DNA of 64,000 nt, taken from assembly GCA_045106815.1 (NCBI GenBank), contig JBGCFG010000033.1, positions 38,508-102,507 on the forward strand. Reading direction: 5' to 3'. The notes beneath the pieces were generated by a model. That model saw nothing but the letters and a program-made list of their open reading frames with translations, was not told the origin of the DNA and did no database searches. The translations under genes and the position numbers were made by a program. Numbering within the stretch: position 1 is the first letter of the stretch; each line of letters opens with the position of its first letter. Positions 14,961 to 23,862 of the stretch are shown here, one piece after another. The DNA comes from JAUIAI01 sp045106815 (GTDB taxonomy: Bacteria > Pseudomonadota > Gammaproteobacteria > Burkholderiales > Burkholderiaceae_E).

Positions 14961-15962
14961 TTACCAGGGCTTGTCGCCATAATTTGCCGCAAAGCGCTCG
15001 GCAATGGCTGCTGGTTCCACGGCATGATTCTGCGGCCCTTGATGCTCAATCTTGAGGCCACCCATGACGCTGCCAAGTTGAGTGGACTTGAGCCATGACC
15101 AACCTTGCGACAGGCCGAACAGCAAGCCACCACGAAAAGCGTCACCGCAACCAGTCGGGTCAATCGCCTGACCAATCGAGATGGCGGCAACCGTGGTTTT
15201 GGTGCCGTCGGTATAGATGTCTGAGCCTTCGCCGCCGCGCGTCACGATCAGTGCTTCGAGCTTGGCGGAAATCTCTGCTTCGCTCCAGCCGGTGCGTTCA
15301 ACCATGAGTTTGGCTTCGTAGTCATTGACGGTCACCGCATTGGCCTGCTCAATGAACTGTTGCAGGGCTGGCCCGTCAAACATGGGCAGTCCCTGGCCGG
15401 GGTCAAAGATGAAGGGAATGCCGGCGCTCGCGCACTCCTGAGCATGTTGCTCCATCGCTTCTTTGCCGTTGGGACCGACGATGCACAGGCAATCGCCCGG
15501 GGCATTTCCGGCGGCGTTGGCCGCACTTAGCGCAGACACCTGGTGAGCCATGGACATGGCGCCCGGATGGAACGCGATGATCTGATTGTCTGCGAGATCG
15601 GTGGTGATGAAGGCTTGCGCCGTAAACTCTTCGCCGATTTGCAAGACTGCGCTCGTATCAATGCCGAGTTTGTTGAGCCTACCAAGATAACCATCAGCAT
15701 CATGGCCAATTGTGGCGAGCACAGTTGCCTGGCCGCCGAGTCCAACCAGGTTGTAGGCAATATTGGCCGCACAGCCACCGAACTCTTTCTTCAGACGTGG
15801 CGTCAAGAAGGAAACGTTCAACATGTGAACCTGATCGGGCAGGATATGGTCTTTAAAATGACCATCAAAAACCATGATGGTGTCGAACGCAACCGAACCA
15901 CTGACCAGCACGCGCGCTGGTTTGCTCCTGGCTTTGCCAGCAGCGAATGAAGACTGAGTCAA
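14961..15962 (-). CDS. PfkB-family carbohydrate/nucleoside kinase (adenosine kinase-like)
   Basis: A 333-aa ribokinase-fold kinase. PfkB signature 1 appears as FGGCAANIAYNLVGLGGQATVLATIGHD (about 61-88), and signature 2 with the catalytic Asp as DPTGCGDAFRGGLLFGL (about 267-283). The sequence type is the one usually annotated as adenosine kinase or sugar kinase in Burkholderiales, next to the DUF3426 gene as here. The phosphate acceptor cannot be decided from sequence alone. The start at 15962 follows the DUF3426 stop by 11 bases, consistent with one transcript from the acc region. Confidence 0.85.
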   Translation of the reverse strand: MTQSSFAAGKARSKPARVLVSGSVAFDTIMVFDGHFKDHILPDQVHMLNVSFLTPRLKKEFGGCAANIAYNLVGLGGQATVLATIGHDADGYLGRLNKLGIDTSAVLQIGEEFTAQAFITTDLADNQIIAFHPGAMSMAHQVSALSAANAAGNAPGDCLCIVGPNGKEAMEQHAQECASAGIPFIFDPGQGLPMFDGPALQQFIEQANAVTVNDYEAKLMVERTGWSEAEISAKLEALIVTRGGEGSDIYTDGTKTTVAAISIGQAIDPTGCGDAFRGGLLFGLSQGWSWLKSTQLGSVMGGLKIEHQGPQNHAVEPAAIAERFAANYGDKPW

Positions 15963-15973
15963 ACCTCTCTCCG

Positions 15974-17707
15974 TTAGGGGTAGAACAATGAAACCGAATA
16001 GCCAACCGGGGCATCGGTCGTTGATTTCAACGCAACCCGGATAGGTTGCTCGCTATTGCTCGCCAGCCCTGCACTGATCATGGACTCGTCAGACAGGTAT
16101 TGGGCGGGCATGAGTACTTTGCGCACAAGAATGCCGCCCACACCATCGAGAAGCGTTAGCTCAATGGCTGGCCAGCGTAGTTTGTAGCGGGCATTGTTAC
16201 GCATGAGCAAGTTCATGACGTAGCTTGCATCAGGTTCTCGCGACGAGGCAGCCGTCAAGTCAAAAGAGGCGATCTTGATTTCTTCCCGGTTCATGGGCAA
16301 TCGGACTTCCAGCCCAAATGGCGCGCTGATTGCCGCAAGACCTGAACTGATACTCGGAAATCGCGAAGCCAATACATCCCGATTACCAATCGCCAACTGC
16401 AGTATCAGCAGCACGACCAGTCCGGCAGCAATGATGAGGACCTGACGAGGTGGCAGATCAAAGTCGAAGCTCGGGCGTGAGGTTTTGCCGAAAAAGTCGA
16501 TTGCATCTTCTTCATGCAGACCGTCTGATTGGTGAAGTGCGCCGGCATTGTCCGCAGCCGCCAGCGGCGAGGCAGCAAGATCCTCGTCATCAACTCGCTC
16601 CGCAGGGTCGCGCTTTGCAGACTTGGCGGGGCGATCAGTCTGCTCGGAGTCTTGTTTCGCCTCGCTCGAACTGTCCGCAGCGTCGGCTGACTCCGCGCCG
16701 CCTGGACCGGGTCGGCTATCAGGCTCTTCGATATCCGGCTCATCAAAGTGCTCGTCAATTTTTGGCCAGACTGGCGCGGACGCCCAATCATCATCGCGAC
16801 CGGCTCGCTGAAAGTCACCGCGCGCACCTTTAGTTAGCGGAGAGGTAATGACAGCGCCAGCGCGAGTCTGAGAGCTAGGGGAGAACGGACTTGGTTTTTG
16901 AGAGCCAGACTTTTCGTGCTTGTCTGATGATTTGTCATCAGCGTCAGGCTCGCCTGCCGATTTAGATGTCGCTGCATCAGCGTCGTCAGGCGATGATTTT
17001 GATGCTTTCGCGGTTGTCAGTTCGGCATCGGCAGGCTTTTTCTGATCCTGACTGTTCGCTGCGTCGTCCTGGGTACTCTCTTTGTTCGACTCGCTCTGTT
17101 CTGCTTGCTCGCGCGCGGCGCGCTTACGCCGACCGCGTCCGCGTTTGCCGCGTGCGCCACCGCGCCTGGATCGTTTTCCCGTCGATGGCTCAGGCGGGCT
17201 GGCGGAATCGCCGGATGCTTGCGCGTCTGCATTTTCAGAAGCGGGCTTTGCCTGGGGCTCAGGCTTGTCAGCAGACGGCGCATCGCTGTTGGTACTGGTG
17301 GGCTCAGATTCCCCACTAGGCGGTGACTTTAGAGCCGTGTTGCCTGGCCCTTCGGTCGCGGATTCGCCAGGGCCAAGCTCAGTGTCTGGCAGAAAAAAAG
17401 CGGTCTTGAGTTCATCTGTTGCTGACGGTTCTGATGCGTCAGACGCATCAGAGGTTTCCGACGGCTCCGAGTTTCCCCACAGGCGCCGGCCCGTGCCGCG
17501 CCGATCGCCTCTGCGGCGGTCTTGTCCGTCATTGTCTTCATTGAGTTCTTCGTCAGTACGCGAATCACTCACATAGCGCAGATACTCAACCCCAGAGAAC
17601 ACATGTTCACAATTGCCGCATCGAACAAGGCCGCGCCGCAGTTTGAGTTGTTCAGGGTTGACCTTGAAGCTGGTGCTGCAGGCCGGACAGGTAGTTGCCA
17701 GTGCCAT
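15974..17707 (-). CDS. MJ0042 zinc-ribbon / DUF3426 single-pass membrane protein with long disordered linker
   Basis: A 577-aa protein of three parts. The N-terminus is an MJ0042 zinc ribbon (CPACSTSFKV...VRCGNCEHVF, residues about 8-37). The middle 370 residues are low-complexity and strongly charged (Ser, Asp, Glu, Pro), with a basic Gly/Arg patch RRGGARGKRGRGRRKR near 195-210. A membrane helix (VLIIAAGLVVLLILQLAIG) then leads into the C-terminal DUF3426 domain, presumably periplasmic. Its position between prmA and pfkB is common in betaproteobacteria. Function is unknown. The linker is longer than I would expect for the family. Confidence 0.85.
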   Translation of the reverse strand: MALATTCPACSTSFKVNPEQLKLRRGLVRCGNCEHVFSGVEYLRYVSDSRTDEELNEDNDGQDRRRGDRRGTGRRLWGNSEPSETSDASDASEPSATDELKTAFFLPDTELGPGESATEGPGNTALKSPPSGESEPTSTNSDAPSADKPEPQAKPASENADAQASGDSASPPEPSTGKRSRRGGARGKRGRGRRKRAAREQAEQSESNKESTQDDAANSQDQKKPADAELTTAKASKSSPDDADAATSKSAGEPDADDKSSDKHEKSGSQKPSPFSPSSQTRAGAVITSPLTKGARGDFQRAGRDDDWASAPVWPKIDEHFDEPDIEEPDSRPGPGGAESADAADSSSEAKQDSEQTDRPAKSAKRDPAERVDDEDLAASPLAAADNAGALHQSDGLHEEDAIDFFGKTSRPSFDFDLPPRQVLIIAAGLVVLLILQLAIGNRDVLASRFPSISSGLAAISAPFGLEVRLPMNREEIKIASFDLTAASSREPDASYVMNLLMRNNARYKLRWPAIELTLLDGVGGILVRKVLMPAQYLSDESMISAGLASNSEQPIRVALKSTTDAPVGYSVSLFYP

Positions 17708-17776
17708 GGATTATTTTGTCTGGGGGCGAGGAATAGGGCGGATTGTTAGGTCAATGTACACCAGATAAAACATCGT

Positions 17777-18718
17777 TCAGACCGCCTTGTCGCGTTTGCC
17801 AGTCAGGCAGGTCCAACCATCTTCACTTGCCCACGCGCTCATTTCAAGCTGCCGGTAACACGCGGCCACTTCGTCCGCCTGATGGTCCAGCAAGCCCGCC
17901 AGTACGAGATGTCCACCGGGTTTGACCAAATCTTCGAGCAATGGGGCCAGTACTTTGAGTGGGCTCGCCAAAATGTTGGCGAGCACGATATCCGCTGGCT
18001 CGGGCGCCGGGTCAGCGGTCGAGGAAACGGTTAGCGCAACCTCATTGGCATTCGCATTGTCGGTGGCGCTCGTCAGTGCCTGCTGATCGATGTCGACGCC
18101 GCAGACCTGCTGCGCCCCGAGCTTGGCGGCTGCAATCGCGAGAATGCCGGACCCGCAGCCATAGTCAATGACGGTTTTGTCGGTCAGATCGTGAGCATCA
18201 AGCCACCTCAGACACAGGCGCGTCGTGGGATGCGAGCCTGTCCCAAATGCCAGACCTGGGTCGAGCACGATCATTGCGCGCTGACCAGCCTGTTCAGCAA
18301 TGGTCGCGTCGCCTACATGCCAGGTGGGCGTAATCAGCAATCGCTCTCCGATCGCAACCGGGTCGAACTGCGACTGGGTCAGGCTGACCCAGTCTTGTGG
18401 GGCAACCGTGTTTGCGCTGATTGACTCAATCGGGCTCAGCCCGATTTGGGCGGCTGCCTGTGTGATGGCCAGGCGTCCGCCTGCCTCGTCATCACAAAGG
18501 GTAACCAGCCGGGAGGCGCGCCAGCCGAGGGGGGCAGCGGGCATGCCGGGTTCGCCAAACACAGCTTGTTCTGCATCGGTCCCGGCATCATCGTCCAGAA
18601 CCTGCACACTTAAAGCGCCCGCTTCTAGTAAGGCGTCGCTGAGCGCATCCGCGTGCGATTGGTCAATCACAAATGACAGTTCAACCCAGCCGGTAGACGA
18701 TTGCTCGTCAGTGCTCAC
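17777..18718 (-). CDS. prmA: Ribosomal protein L11 methyltransferase PrmA
   Basis: S-adenosylmethionine-dependent enzyme that methylates ribosomal protein L11. The 313-aa protein has the N-terminal L11-binding domain (SFVIDQSHADALSDALLEAGALSVQVLDDD), the conserved FGTGSHPTTRLCLRWLD stretch, the SAM motif DYGCGSGILAIAAAKLGA and the NILASPL catalytic motif. Its ATG overlaps the accC stop by four bases (ATGA), so translation is coupled. The order accB-accC-prmA is typical of beta- and many gammaproteobacteria. Confidence 0.96.
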   Translation of the reverse strand: MSTDEQSSTGWVELSFVIDQSHADALSDALLEAGALSVQVLDDDAGTDAEQAVFGEPGMPAAPLGWRASRLVTLCDDEAGGRLAITQAAAQIGLSPIESISANTVAPQDWVSLTQSQFDPVAIGERLLITPTWHVGDATIAEQAGQRAMIVLDPGLAFGTGSHPTTRLCLRWLDAHDLTDKTVIDYGCGSGILAIAAAKLGAQQVCGVDIDQQALTSATDNANANEVALTVSSTADPAPEPADIVLANILASPLKVLAPLLEDLVKPGGHLVLAGLLDHQADEVAACYRQLEMSAWASEDGWTCLTGKRDKAV

Positions 18719-20067
18719 TTGGGCGATCTCTCCGCGAGCATTTCCTCAAGATAGTGAATAGAGGTGCCGCCAATCGCAAAGCCCGGATCATTCATCAAGT
18801 CGCGGTGCAGGTCCAAATTGGTCGTAATGCCTTCGACTGCCATCTCCGACAACGCAATCTTCATGCGTGCAATCGCTTGCTCGCGGGTGTCGCCATAGGC
18901 CAGCAACTTACCAATCATGGAGTCATAGTAAGGGGGCACCACGTAGCCGTCGTAGGCATGACTGTCGACCCGGATGCCAGGGCCGCCAGGCGGATGCCAG
19001 GCTGATATACGGCCGGGCGATGGCGTGAACTTAAACGGATCTTCTGCGTTGATGCGGCATTCGATGGCATGACCCTTTATTTGAACGTCGCGCTGGCGCA
19101 TCGTCAGTTTCTGGCCATTGGCGATCAGAATCTGCTGCTGAACGATGTCAATGCCCGTAATGAGTTCGGTCACCGGATGTTCAACCTGTACCCGGGTGTT
19201 CATCTCAATAAAGTAGAACTCATTGTCTTCAAACAAAAACTCAAAGGTGCCGGCACCGCGATACCCAATCCGGCGACAGGCGTCGGCGCAACGCTCGCCG
19301 ATCTTGTCTATAAGTTTGCGAGCAATGCCTGGGGCTGGTCCTTCTTCAACCACTTTTTGGTGGCGTCGCTGCATCGAGCAATCCCGCTCGCCCAGATAAA
19401 CCACCGAGCCATGCTCGTCAGCCAGAACTTGAATTTCAACGTGGCGCGGGTTCTGGAGGAATTTCTCCATGTAGACAGCCGCATTGCCAAAAGCCGACTC
19501 AGCCTCAGACTTGGTCATTGACACCGCGTTTGTCAGCGCGGCTTCATTATGAACAACCCGCATGCCGCGACCGCCTCCGCCACCGGCAGCTTTTATGATG
19601 ACCGGATATCCAACATTGCGGGCGATCCGGATGACCTCTTGTGGGTCATTGGACAAGGCGCCTTCAGAGCCTGGCACAACGGGCACTTTGGCGGCCTTCA
19701 TTGCATCTTTGGCGGAGACTTTGTCGCCCATCAATCGAATGTTGTCCGGGCGCGGACCAACAAATACAAACCCGCTTCGCTCGACCCGTTCTGCGAAGTC
19801 AGCATTTTCGGAAAGAAAGCCGTAGCCAGGGTGAATCGCGGCCGAATCGGTTACCTCCGCCGCGCTGATAATGGCGGGAATATGGAGGTAACTGTCGCGG
19901 GAAACCGGCGGACCAATACAGACCGATTCATCCGCGAGTTTGACGTATTTGGCTTCCGTGTCGGCTTGTGAATGAACCACCACCGTTTTTATGCCCATTT
20001 CCCGGCATGCGCGTTGGATGCGCAGCGCAATTTCACCGCGATTGGCAATCAGAATTTTGTCGAACAT
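18715..20067 (-). CDS. accC: Acetyl-CoA carboxylase biotin carboxylase subunit AccC
   Basis: ATP-grasp enzyme that carboxylates biotin on AccB, the first half-reaction of fatty-acid synthesis. The 450-aa length is typical. It starts MFDKILIANRGEIALRIQRA, then has the glycine-rich ATP loop KAAGGGGGRGMRVV (about 159-172), the MQRRHQKVVEE segment, the EFYFIEMNTRVQVEHPVTE catalytic region and AIECRINAED. It lies 9 bases after accB and overlaps prmA by four bases. Confidence 0.97.
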   Translation of the reverse strand: MFDKILIANRGEIALRIQRACREMGIKTVVVHSQADTEAKYVKLADESVCIGPPVSRDSYLHIPAIISAAEVTDSAAIHPGYGFLSENADFAERVERSGFVFVGPRPDNIRLMGDKVSAKDAMKAAKVPVVPGSEGALSNDPQEVIRIARNVGYPVIIKAAGGGGGRGMRVVHNEAALTNAVSMTKSEAESAFGNAAVYMEKFLQNPRHVEIQVLADEHGSVVYLGERDCSMQRRHQKVVEEGPAPGIARKLIDKIGERCADACRRIGYRGAGTFEFLFEDNEFYFIEMNTRVQVEHPVTELITGIDIVQQQILIANGQKLTMRQRDVQIKGHAIECRINAEDPFKFTPSPGRISAWHPPGGPGIRVDSHAYDGYVVPPYYDSMIGKLLAYGDTREQAIARMKIALSEMAVEGITTNLDLHRDLMNDPGFAIGGTSIHYLEEMLAERSPK

Positions 20068-20076
20068 GAGCGGCGC

Positions 20077-20547
20077 TTACTCGATCACAAACAGTGGCTG
20101 ACCAAACTCGACAGGCTGGCCATTTTCCACCAGCACTGATGTGACTGTGCCAGCCTTGTCTGCTTCAATCTCGTTAAGCAGTTTCATGGCTTCAATAATG
20201 CAGAGCGTGTCGCCCACATTGACCTTGCTGCCAGGCTCAACAAAATTAGGTGCCTCAGGATTAGCGGCGCGATAGAAAGTACCCACCATGGGGGACTTAA
20301 CCGAATGACCACGCCCGTTTTCGGCGGCGGCAGCAGGCGGTGCGGCTTGCTCGGCCGCTGGCGCGGGGGCTGGCGCGGTGGGCGCAGCAGGGGCAGCGGG
20401 TGCCGCGACTGCCACAGGGGCTGCAACCGGCGCTCTTTGGTCTTCTTTGACGATTCGAACTTTGCCTTCGCCTTCGGTGATTTCGAGCTCAGAGATGCTC
20501 GATTCGGCGACCAGATCAATCAGGGTTTTTAGTTTGCGCAGATCCAT
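20077..20547 (-). CDS. accB: Acetyl-CoA carboxylase biotin carboxyl carrier protein AccB
   Basis: Carrier of the biotin arm shuttled between AccC and the carboxyltransferase. The 156-aa protein has an N-terminal domain (MDLRKLKTLIDLVAES), an Ala/Pro-rich flexible linker (about 40-75) and the biotinyl domain with the target lysine K122 in EAMKLLNE. A thumb-like PMVGTFYRAANPEAPNFV segment precedes it, as in E. coli AccB. Just 39 bases separate it from aroQ upstream. Confidence 0.97.
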   Translation of the reverse strand: MDLRKLKTLIDLVAESSISELEITEGEGKVRIVKEDQRAPVAAPVAVAAPAAPAAPTAPAPAPAAEQAAPPAAAAENGRGHSVKSPMVGTFYRAANPEAPNFVEPGSKVNVGDTLCIIEAMKLLNEIEADKAGTVTSVLVENGQPVEFGQPLFVIE

Positions 20548-20586
20548 GGAATCTCTTTATTTGTGACTTTGGCGCTGATGGCCGCC

Positions 20587-21057
20587 TTAGTCTTTGTCGG
20601 GGCTCGGCCAGCTTTGCTGGCTTAGGTGTTCGATCGCATGCTCGAGTGCCAGGCGATACCCTCTTGCGCCCATGCCGGCGATGATGCCGCTGGCGAGTGC
20701 TGAAACATAAGAGTGGTGCCGAAATGACTCTCGTTGGTGGATATTGGATAGGTGGACTTCAATGAACGGAATATTGACGCCAGCCAGCGCATCCCGAATA
20801 GCGACGCTTGTATGGGAGTAGGCGGCCGGATTGATAATCAGATAGTCGACCTTTTCCCGGCCGGCTCTCTGAATCTGATCAACGATTTCGCCCTCATGAT
20901 TGGACTGAAATGCCTGTAATTTCATCTTCCGGCCAAGCGCATGGGCCAGCAATGCGGCATTAATCTCGGCCAAAGTGGTGTGACCGTAGACGGCTGGTTC
21001 GCGAACACCCAGCAAATTAAGATTTGGGCCATGAATGACCCATATTGATTTTGTCAT
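20587..21057 (-). CDS. aroQ: Type II 3-dehydroquinate dehydratase AroQ
   Basis: Dodecameric type II enzyme dehydrating 3-dehydroquinate in the shikimate pathway. From the ATG at 21057 the protein has 156 aa and begins MTKSIWVIHGPNLNLLGVREPAVYG, with the catalytic lid tyrosine in the conserved position. NPAAYSHTSVAIRDAL and the catalytic His region EVHLSNIHQRESFRHHSYVS follow. A longer frame reaches 21129 but adds 24 unconserved residues, so I took the inner ATG. It heads the aroQ-accB-accC-prmA run. Confidence 0.95.
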   Translation of the reverse strand: MTKSIWVIHGPNLNLLGVREPAVYGHTTLAEINAALLAHALGRKMKLQAFQSNHEGEIVDQIQRAGREKVDYLIINPAAYSHTSVAIRDALAGVNIPFIEVHLSNIHQRESFRHHSYVSALASGIIAGMGARGYRLALEHAIEHLSQQSWPSPDKD

Positions 21058-21222
21058 GTTGCCGGCATTTTCGCAGCAGAACGGTTGATTTTCCGCGCAC
21101 TTGTGCGATATGTCCAGCCTTGTCCACATCTGTGACCTTGAAATGACACGGTGCTTCTGTGTCTAAATTCGGCTAAAAATCGTTAAATTGAATTAGATTG
21201 GGCAGAAATTAGTGTCTATATA

Positions 21223-21246
21223 GGGCAAGTTCGCTGAACTTTGCCC
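21223..21246 (-). terminator. Hairpin downstream of tlpA, possible terminator
   Basis: GGGCAAGTTC (21223-21232) can pair with the following GAAC-TTTGCCC block, about ten pairs with one bulge and a 3-base loop, roughly 15 bases after the tlpA stop on the minus strand. No good T run follows on either strand, so it may end transcription weakly or act as a stability hairpin. Confidence 0.35.
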
Positions 21247-21261
21247 CTTGATGTTGGCCTC

Positions 21262-21807
21262 TCAGGATCGTGCGACTGTTTTTTCAATGGTCTGTAGCAG
21301 GGTCTGTTTGTTAAATCGCCCGAGCGTCTGGTTGACGATGGCGCCGCTTCGGTTGATCACGACCGTATAGGGCAATGAGCCACTGGTATTGCCGAACTGT
21401 TTGGCCAGGTCAATACCGCTCGCACCAAGAACCAGCAAGGGATAGGAAACGGGCAGCCTCTGACTAAACGCGCGAACTTTGGGCGCTGAATCAATAGCCA
21501 AGCCGAGTACCTTGACGCCACTGGCCAATGTCTCGTCTTGGATCTCGGACAGCTCGGGCATTTCCTGAATGCAGGGGGCGCACCAGGTTGCCCAGAAATT
21601 TACGACGAGCACCTGGCCTCTGTAGGTGGACAAGGTGGTTTGCCGGCCAGCCGGGTCCGGGTACTCACGACCCAAAAAGTCTTCGACGATGGCATCGTCG
21701 GCTGGAGTCACGCTGAACTTTCGCAAACCCACCCCCACGCCGGCCCCAACAGCCGCCACAGCAACGGCGGCCGTCACGCCGGCTTTGATTAGCTGGCGCT
21801 TTTCCAT
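21262..21807 (-). CDS. TlpA family thiol-disulfide oxidoreductase
   Basis: A membrane-anchored periplasmic thioredoxin-like protein of 181 aa. An N-terminal basic then hydrophobic anchor (IKAGVTAAVAVAAVGAGVGVGL) precedes the thioredoxin fold with the active site W-C76-A-P-C79 in VVNFWATWCAPCIQEMPEL. The cis-proline follows later (GSLPYTVVI). Such proteins keep apo-cytochrome c or other periplasmic thiols reduced; the client here is unknown. The ATG at 21805-21807 shares one base with the stop of the upstream gene, so the two are coupled; the frame's longer start at 21882 is within that gene and is rejected. Confidence 0.9.
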   Translation of the reverse strand: MEKRQLIKAGVTAAVAVAAVGAGVGVGLRKFSVTPADDAIVEDFLGREYPDPAGRQTTLSTYRGQVLVVNFWATWCAPCIQEMPELSEIQDETLASGVKVLGLAIDSAPKVRAFSQRLPVSYPLLVLGASGIDLAKQFGNTSGSLPYTVVINRSGAIVNQTLGRFNKQTLLQTIEKTVARS

Positions 21808-22400
21808 CAGGTTGCCATCCGTGCTTGCAGCGCCGCTTTGGAGCCACGGTCGGGGTTGGTCGACCGCGGCGCGCTCCGCCATTCGCGCGCCTCATAGGCT
21901 GCAATGATGACTGGTTCATCCTTCCAATAGAAAGTCATGGCCTCGACTTCGCCGGAGCCTTTCAAGTGCGGCAGCATAACGGGGGTGAAGTCGATTCCGC
22001 GGTTCAAGAGCGTCATGGTGATTTCTTTCGTGTTGTCATGAAATGCCTGCAAATGAACGGGCGAGAATTCAGTGACTATCCCTTTCCAGACAGCCCCGGT
22101 GAGATGCAGGTTGTAGTCTTCGAGCAGGGTCATCAGCTCTAGAGCAACCTCACGCCGGCGGCGCACCCGATCAAGATGGTCGTCATCGAACAGGCTCAGA
22201 TGTTCGAGCAATGCCTGATCAACTGTTTCGTTGTCAGGCATGGCACGTTTTGGCATGGCGCCAGGTCCCCAGACCTGGCGAGCCGCTTTGCGTTTGGCAC
22301 TGCCGTAGTCGAGTCCGTCATCGGCAATCAGCAGTGCTGCGGCAGCCGCGATTTCTTGTCGAATGCCCGGTGCGCCCGGCGAAAGTTCGGAGGTAGACAT
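21807..22400 (-). CDS. Conserved hypothetical protein next to mpl and tlpA
   Basis: A 197-aa predicted soluble protein without signal peptide. It contains AAAALLIADDGLDYGSAKRKAARQ, a basic-acidic helical region DDDHLDRVRRRREVALELMTLLEDYN, and a conserved-looking VWKGIVTEFSPVHLQAFHDNTKEI segment. This type occurs beside mpl in Burkholderiales and is sometimes labelled a muramate ligase-like protein, but I see no ATP-binding motif to support that. The DNTKEITMTLLNRGIDFTPV pattern faintly recalls nucleotidyltransferases. Divergent from mpl and coupled to tlpA by a one-base overlap. Confidence 0.75.
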   Translation of the reverse strand: MSTSELSPGAPGIRQEIAAAAALLIADDGLDYGSAKRKAARQVWGPGAMPKRAMPDNETVDQALLEHLSLFDDDHLDRVRRRREVALELMTLLEDYNLHLTGAVWKGIVTEFSPVHLQAFHDNTKEITMTLLNRGIDFTPVMLPHLKGSGEVEAMTFYWKDEPVIIAAYEAREWRSAPRSTNPDRGSKAALQARMAT

Positions 22401-22461
22401 ACGTTTTTAGCGGTGACGGCTCGGGTAAACTCATACTCATTCTAGCGAAGCGGCAATTGTC

Positions 22462-23862
22462 TTGGCGTCAATCCATATTCTTGGTATTTGCGGCACCTTC
22501 ATGGGAGGGATCGCGGCTATTGCGCGCGAGGCGGGATATCACGTCAGCGGATGCGATGCGAACGTTTACCCGCCTATGAGCGACCAACTGGCCGCGCTAG
22601 GTATCGATCTGATTGAAGGGTTCGGACCGGAGCAACTCTCTATCAAACCCGACCTCTGGGTTGTGGGCAATGTCGTCAGCCGTGGTAACCCATTAATGGA
22701 GGCCATCCTTGACGCGGGCCACCGATATGTTTCGGGGCCTCAATGGTTATACGAGCATGTGCTTTGCCATCGGCATGTCCTGGCAGTCGCTGGCACCCAT
22801 GGGAAAACCACAACCACGGCAATGTTGACGCATATCCTGCGTGAGTCTGGCCTTGCGCCTGGCTATCTGGTGGGCGGTGTACCCGGGTCTGCCGAGGCCG
22901 GGGCGCCTTCGGCAGTCGCCGGGTCAGGACGACACTTCGTGATTGAGGCCGACGAATACGACACCGCATTTTTCGACAAGCGCTCAAAGTTCGTGCATTA
23001 CCGTCCACGTACCGCCATTCTGAACAACCTAGAGTTTGATCACGCCGATATCTTCGATGACCTCGCGCAGATTCAAACGCAGTTTCATCACCTCGTTCGT
23101 ACTATTGCTGCGTCGGGCCTCGTGATTCACCCGTCTGAGTCGGGCGCGATTGATGACGTGTTGGCGCGTGGTCTCTGGAGCCGCCATCAGCGCTTTGGCG
23201 TAGCGGTCGATTCTCCGTCGATATCCGGGGCGCCGGACTGGGCGCTCACCGATAGTCGTGAGCATGAGGGGATGAATGAGTTCAAGGTCGTGCATTCGGG
23301 CAAGCCAGTGGGCACTTGTCGCCTTGCCTTGGCTGGCGCTCACAATCGGCTCAATGCACTTGCGTCCATCGCGGCAGCCCATGATGTCGGCGTCGATCCA
23401 TCAAGTGCGATCGACGCGCTGAACCGGTTTGCCGGCGTGCGTCGTCGGCTTGAGGTGCGCGGGTCGGTCAGAGAGGTAACGGTGATTGATGACTTTGCGC
23501 ATCATCCAACTGCGATCCTGCTCACCATAGAAGGCCTGCGCGATCGGGTTGGCCCCGATAGCCGCATCATCGCGATTCTCGAACCCCGATCCAACACGAT
23601 GCGCCAGGGGGCCATGAAAAACCATCTGGCCAATAGCCTGGCGGGCGCCGACCAAGTGGTCTGCTTCAATCCAGGATTAGATTGGAATGCCGCCGAGGTG
23701 CTGGCGCCGCTCGGCGACCGCTGTCAGGTGATCGACACGGTTGATGCGATTGTTCGCACGGTTGTCAGCAGCGCGCGGCCCGGTGACCAGTTGCTCGTGA
23801 TGAGCAATGGTGGCTTTGGCGGTATTCACCAAAAGCTGCTTGAGGCGCTGGCCCAATGTTGA
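22462..23862 (+). CDS. mpl: UDP-N-acetylmuramate:L-alanyl-gamma-D-glutamyl-meso-diaminopimelate ligase Mpl
   Basis: Mur-family ligase that reattaches recycled tripeptide to UDP-MurNAc, working downstream of AmpD-dependent recycling. The 466-aa protein opens with IHILGICGTFMGGIAAIAREAGYHVSGCDANVYPPMS, has the ATP loop GTHGKTTTTAML (111-122) and a central ADEYDTAFFDKRSKFVHYRP motif. IDDFAHHPTAI lies before the C-terminal domain. There is no ATG; TTG at 22462 is the only reasonable start between the upstream in-frame stop (22426) and the conserved core. It overlaps the next gene by seven bases. Confidence 0.94.
   Translation: MASIHILGICGTFMGGIAAIAREAGYHVSGCDANVYPPMSDQLAALGIDLIEGFGPEQLSIKPDLWVVGNVVSRGNPLMEAILDAGHRYVSGPQWLYEHVLCHRHVLAVAGTHGKTTTTAMLTHILRESGLAPGYLVGGVPGSAEAGAPSAVAGSGRHFVIEADEYDTAFFDKRSKFVHYRPRTAILNNLEFDHADIFDDLAQIQTQFHHLVRTIAASGLVIHPSESGAIDDVLARGLWSRHQRFGVAVDSPSISGAPDWALTDSREHEGMNEFKVVHSGKPVGTCRLALAGAHNRLNALASIAAAHDVGVDPSSAIDALNRFAGVRRRLEVRGSVREVTVIDDFAHHPTAILLTIEGLRDRVGPDSRIIAILEPRSNTMRQGAMKNHLANSLAGADQVVCFNPGLDWNAAEVLAPLGDRCQVIDTVDAIVRTVVSSARPGDQLLVMSNGGFGGIHQKLLEALAQC

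Noticed and set aside
17082..17576. Plus-strand 164-codon frame inside the DUF3426 gene
   Set aside because: Shadow of the low-complexity linker; the minus-strand gene has clear domains at both ends.
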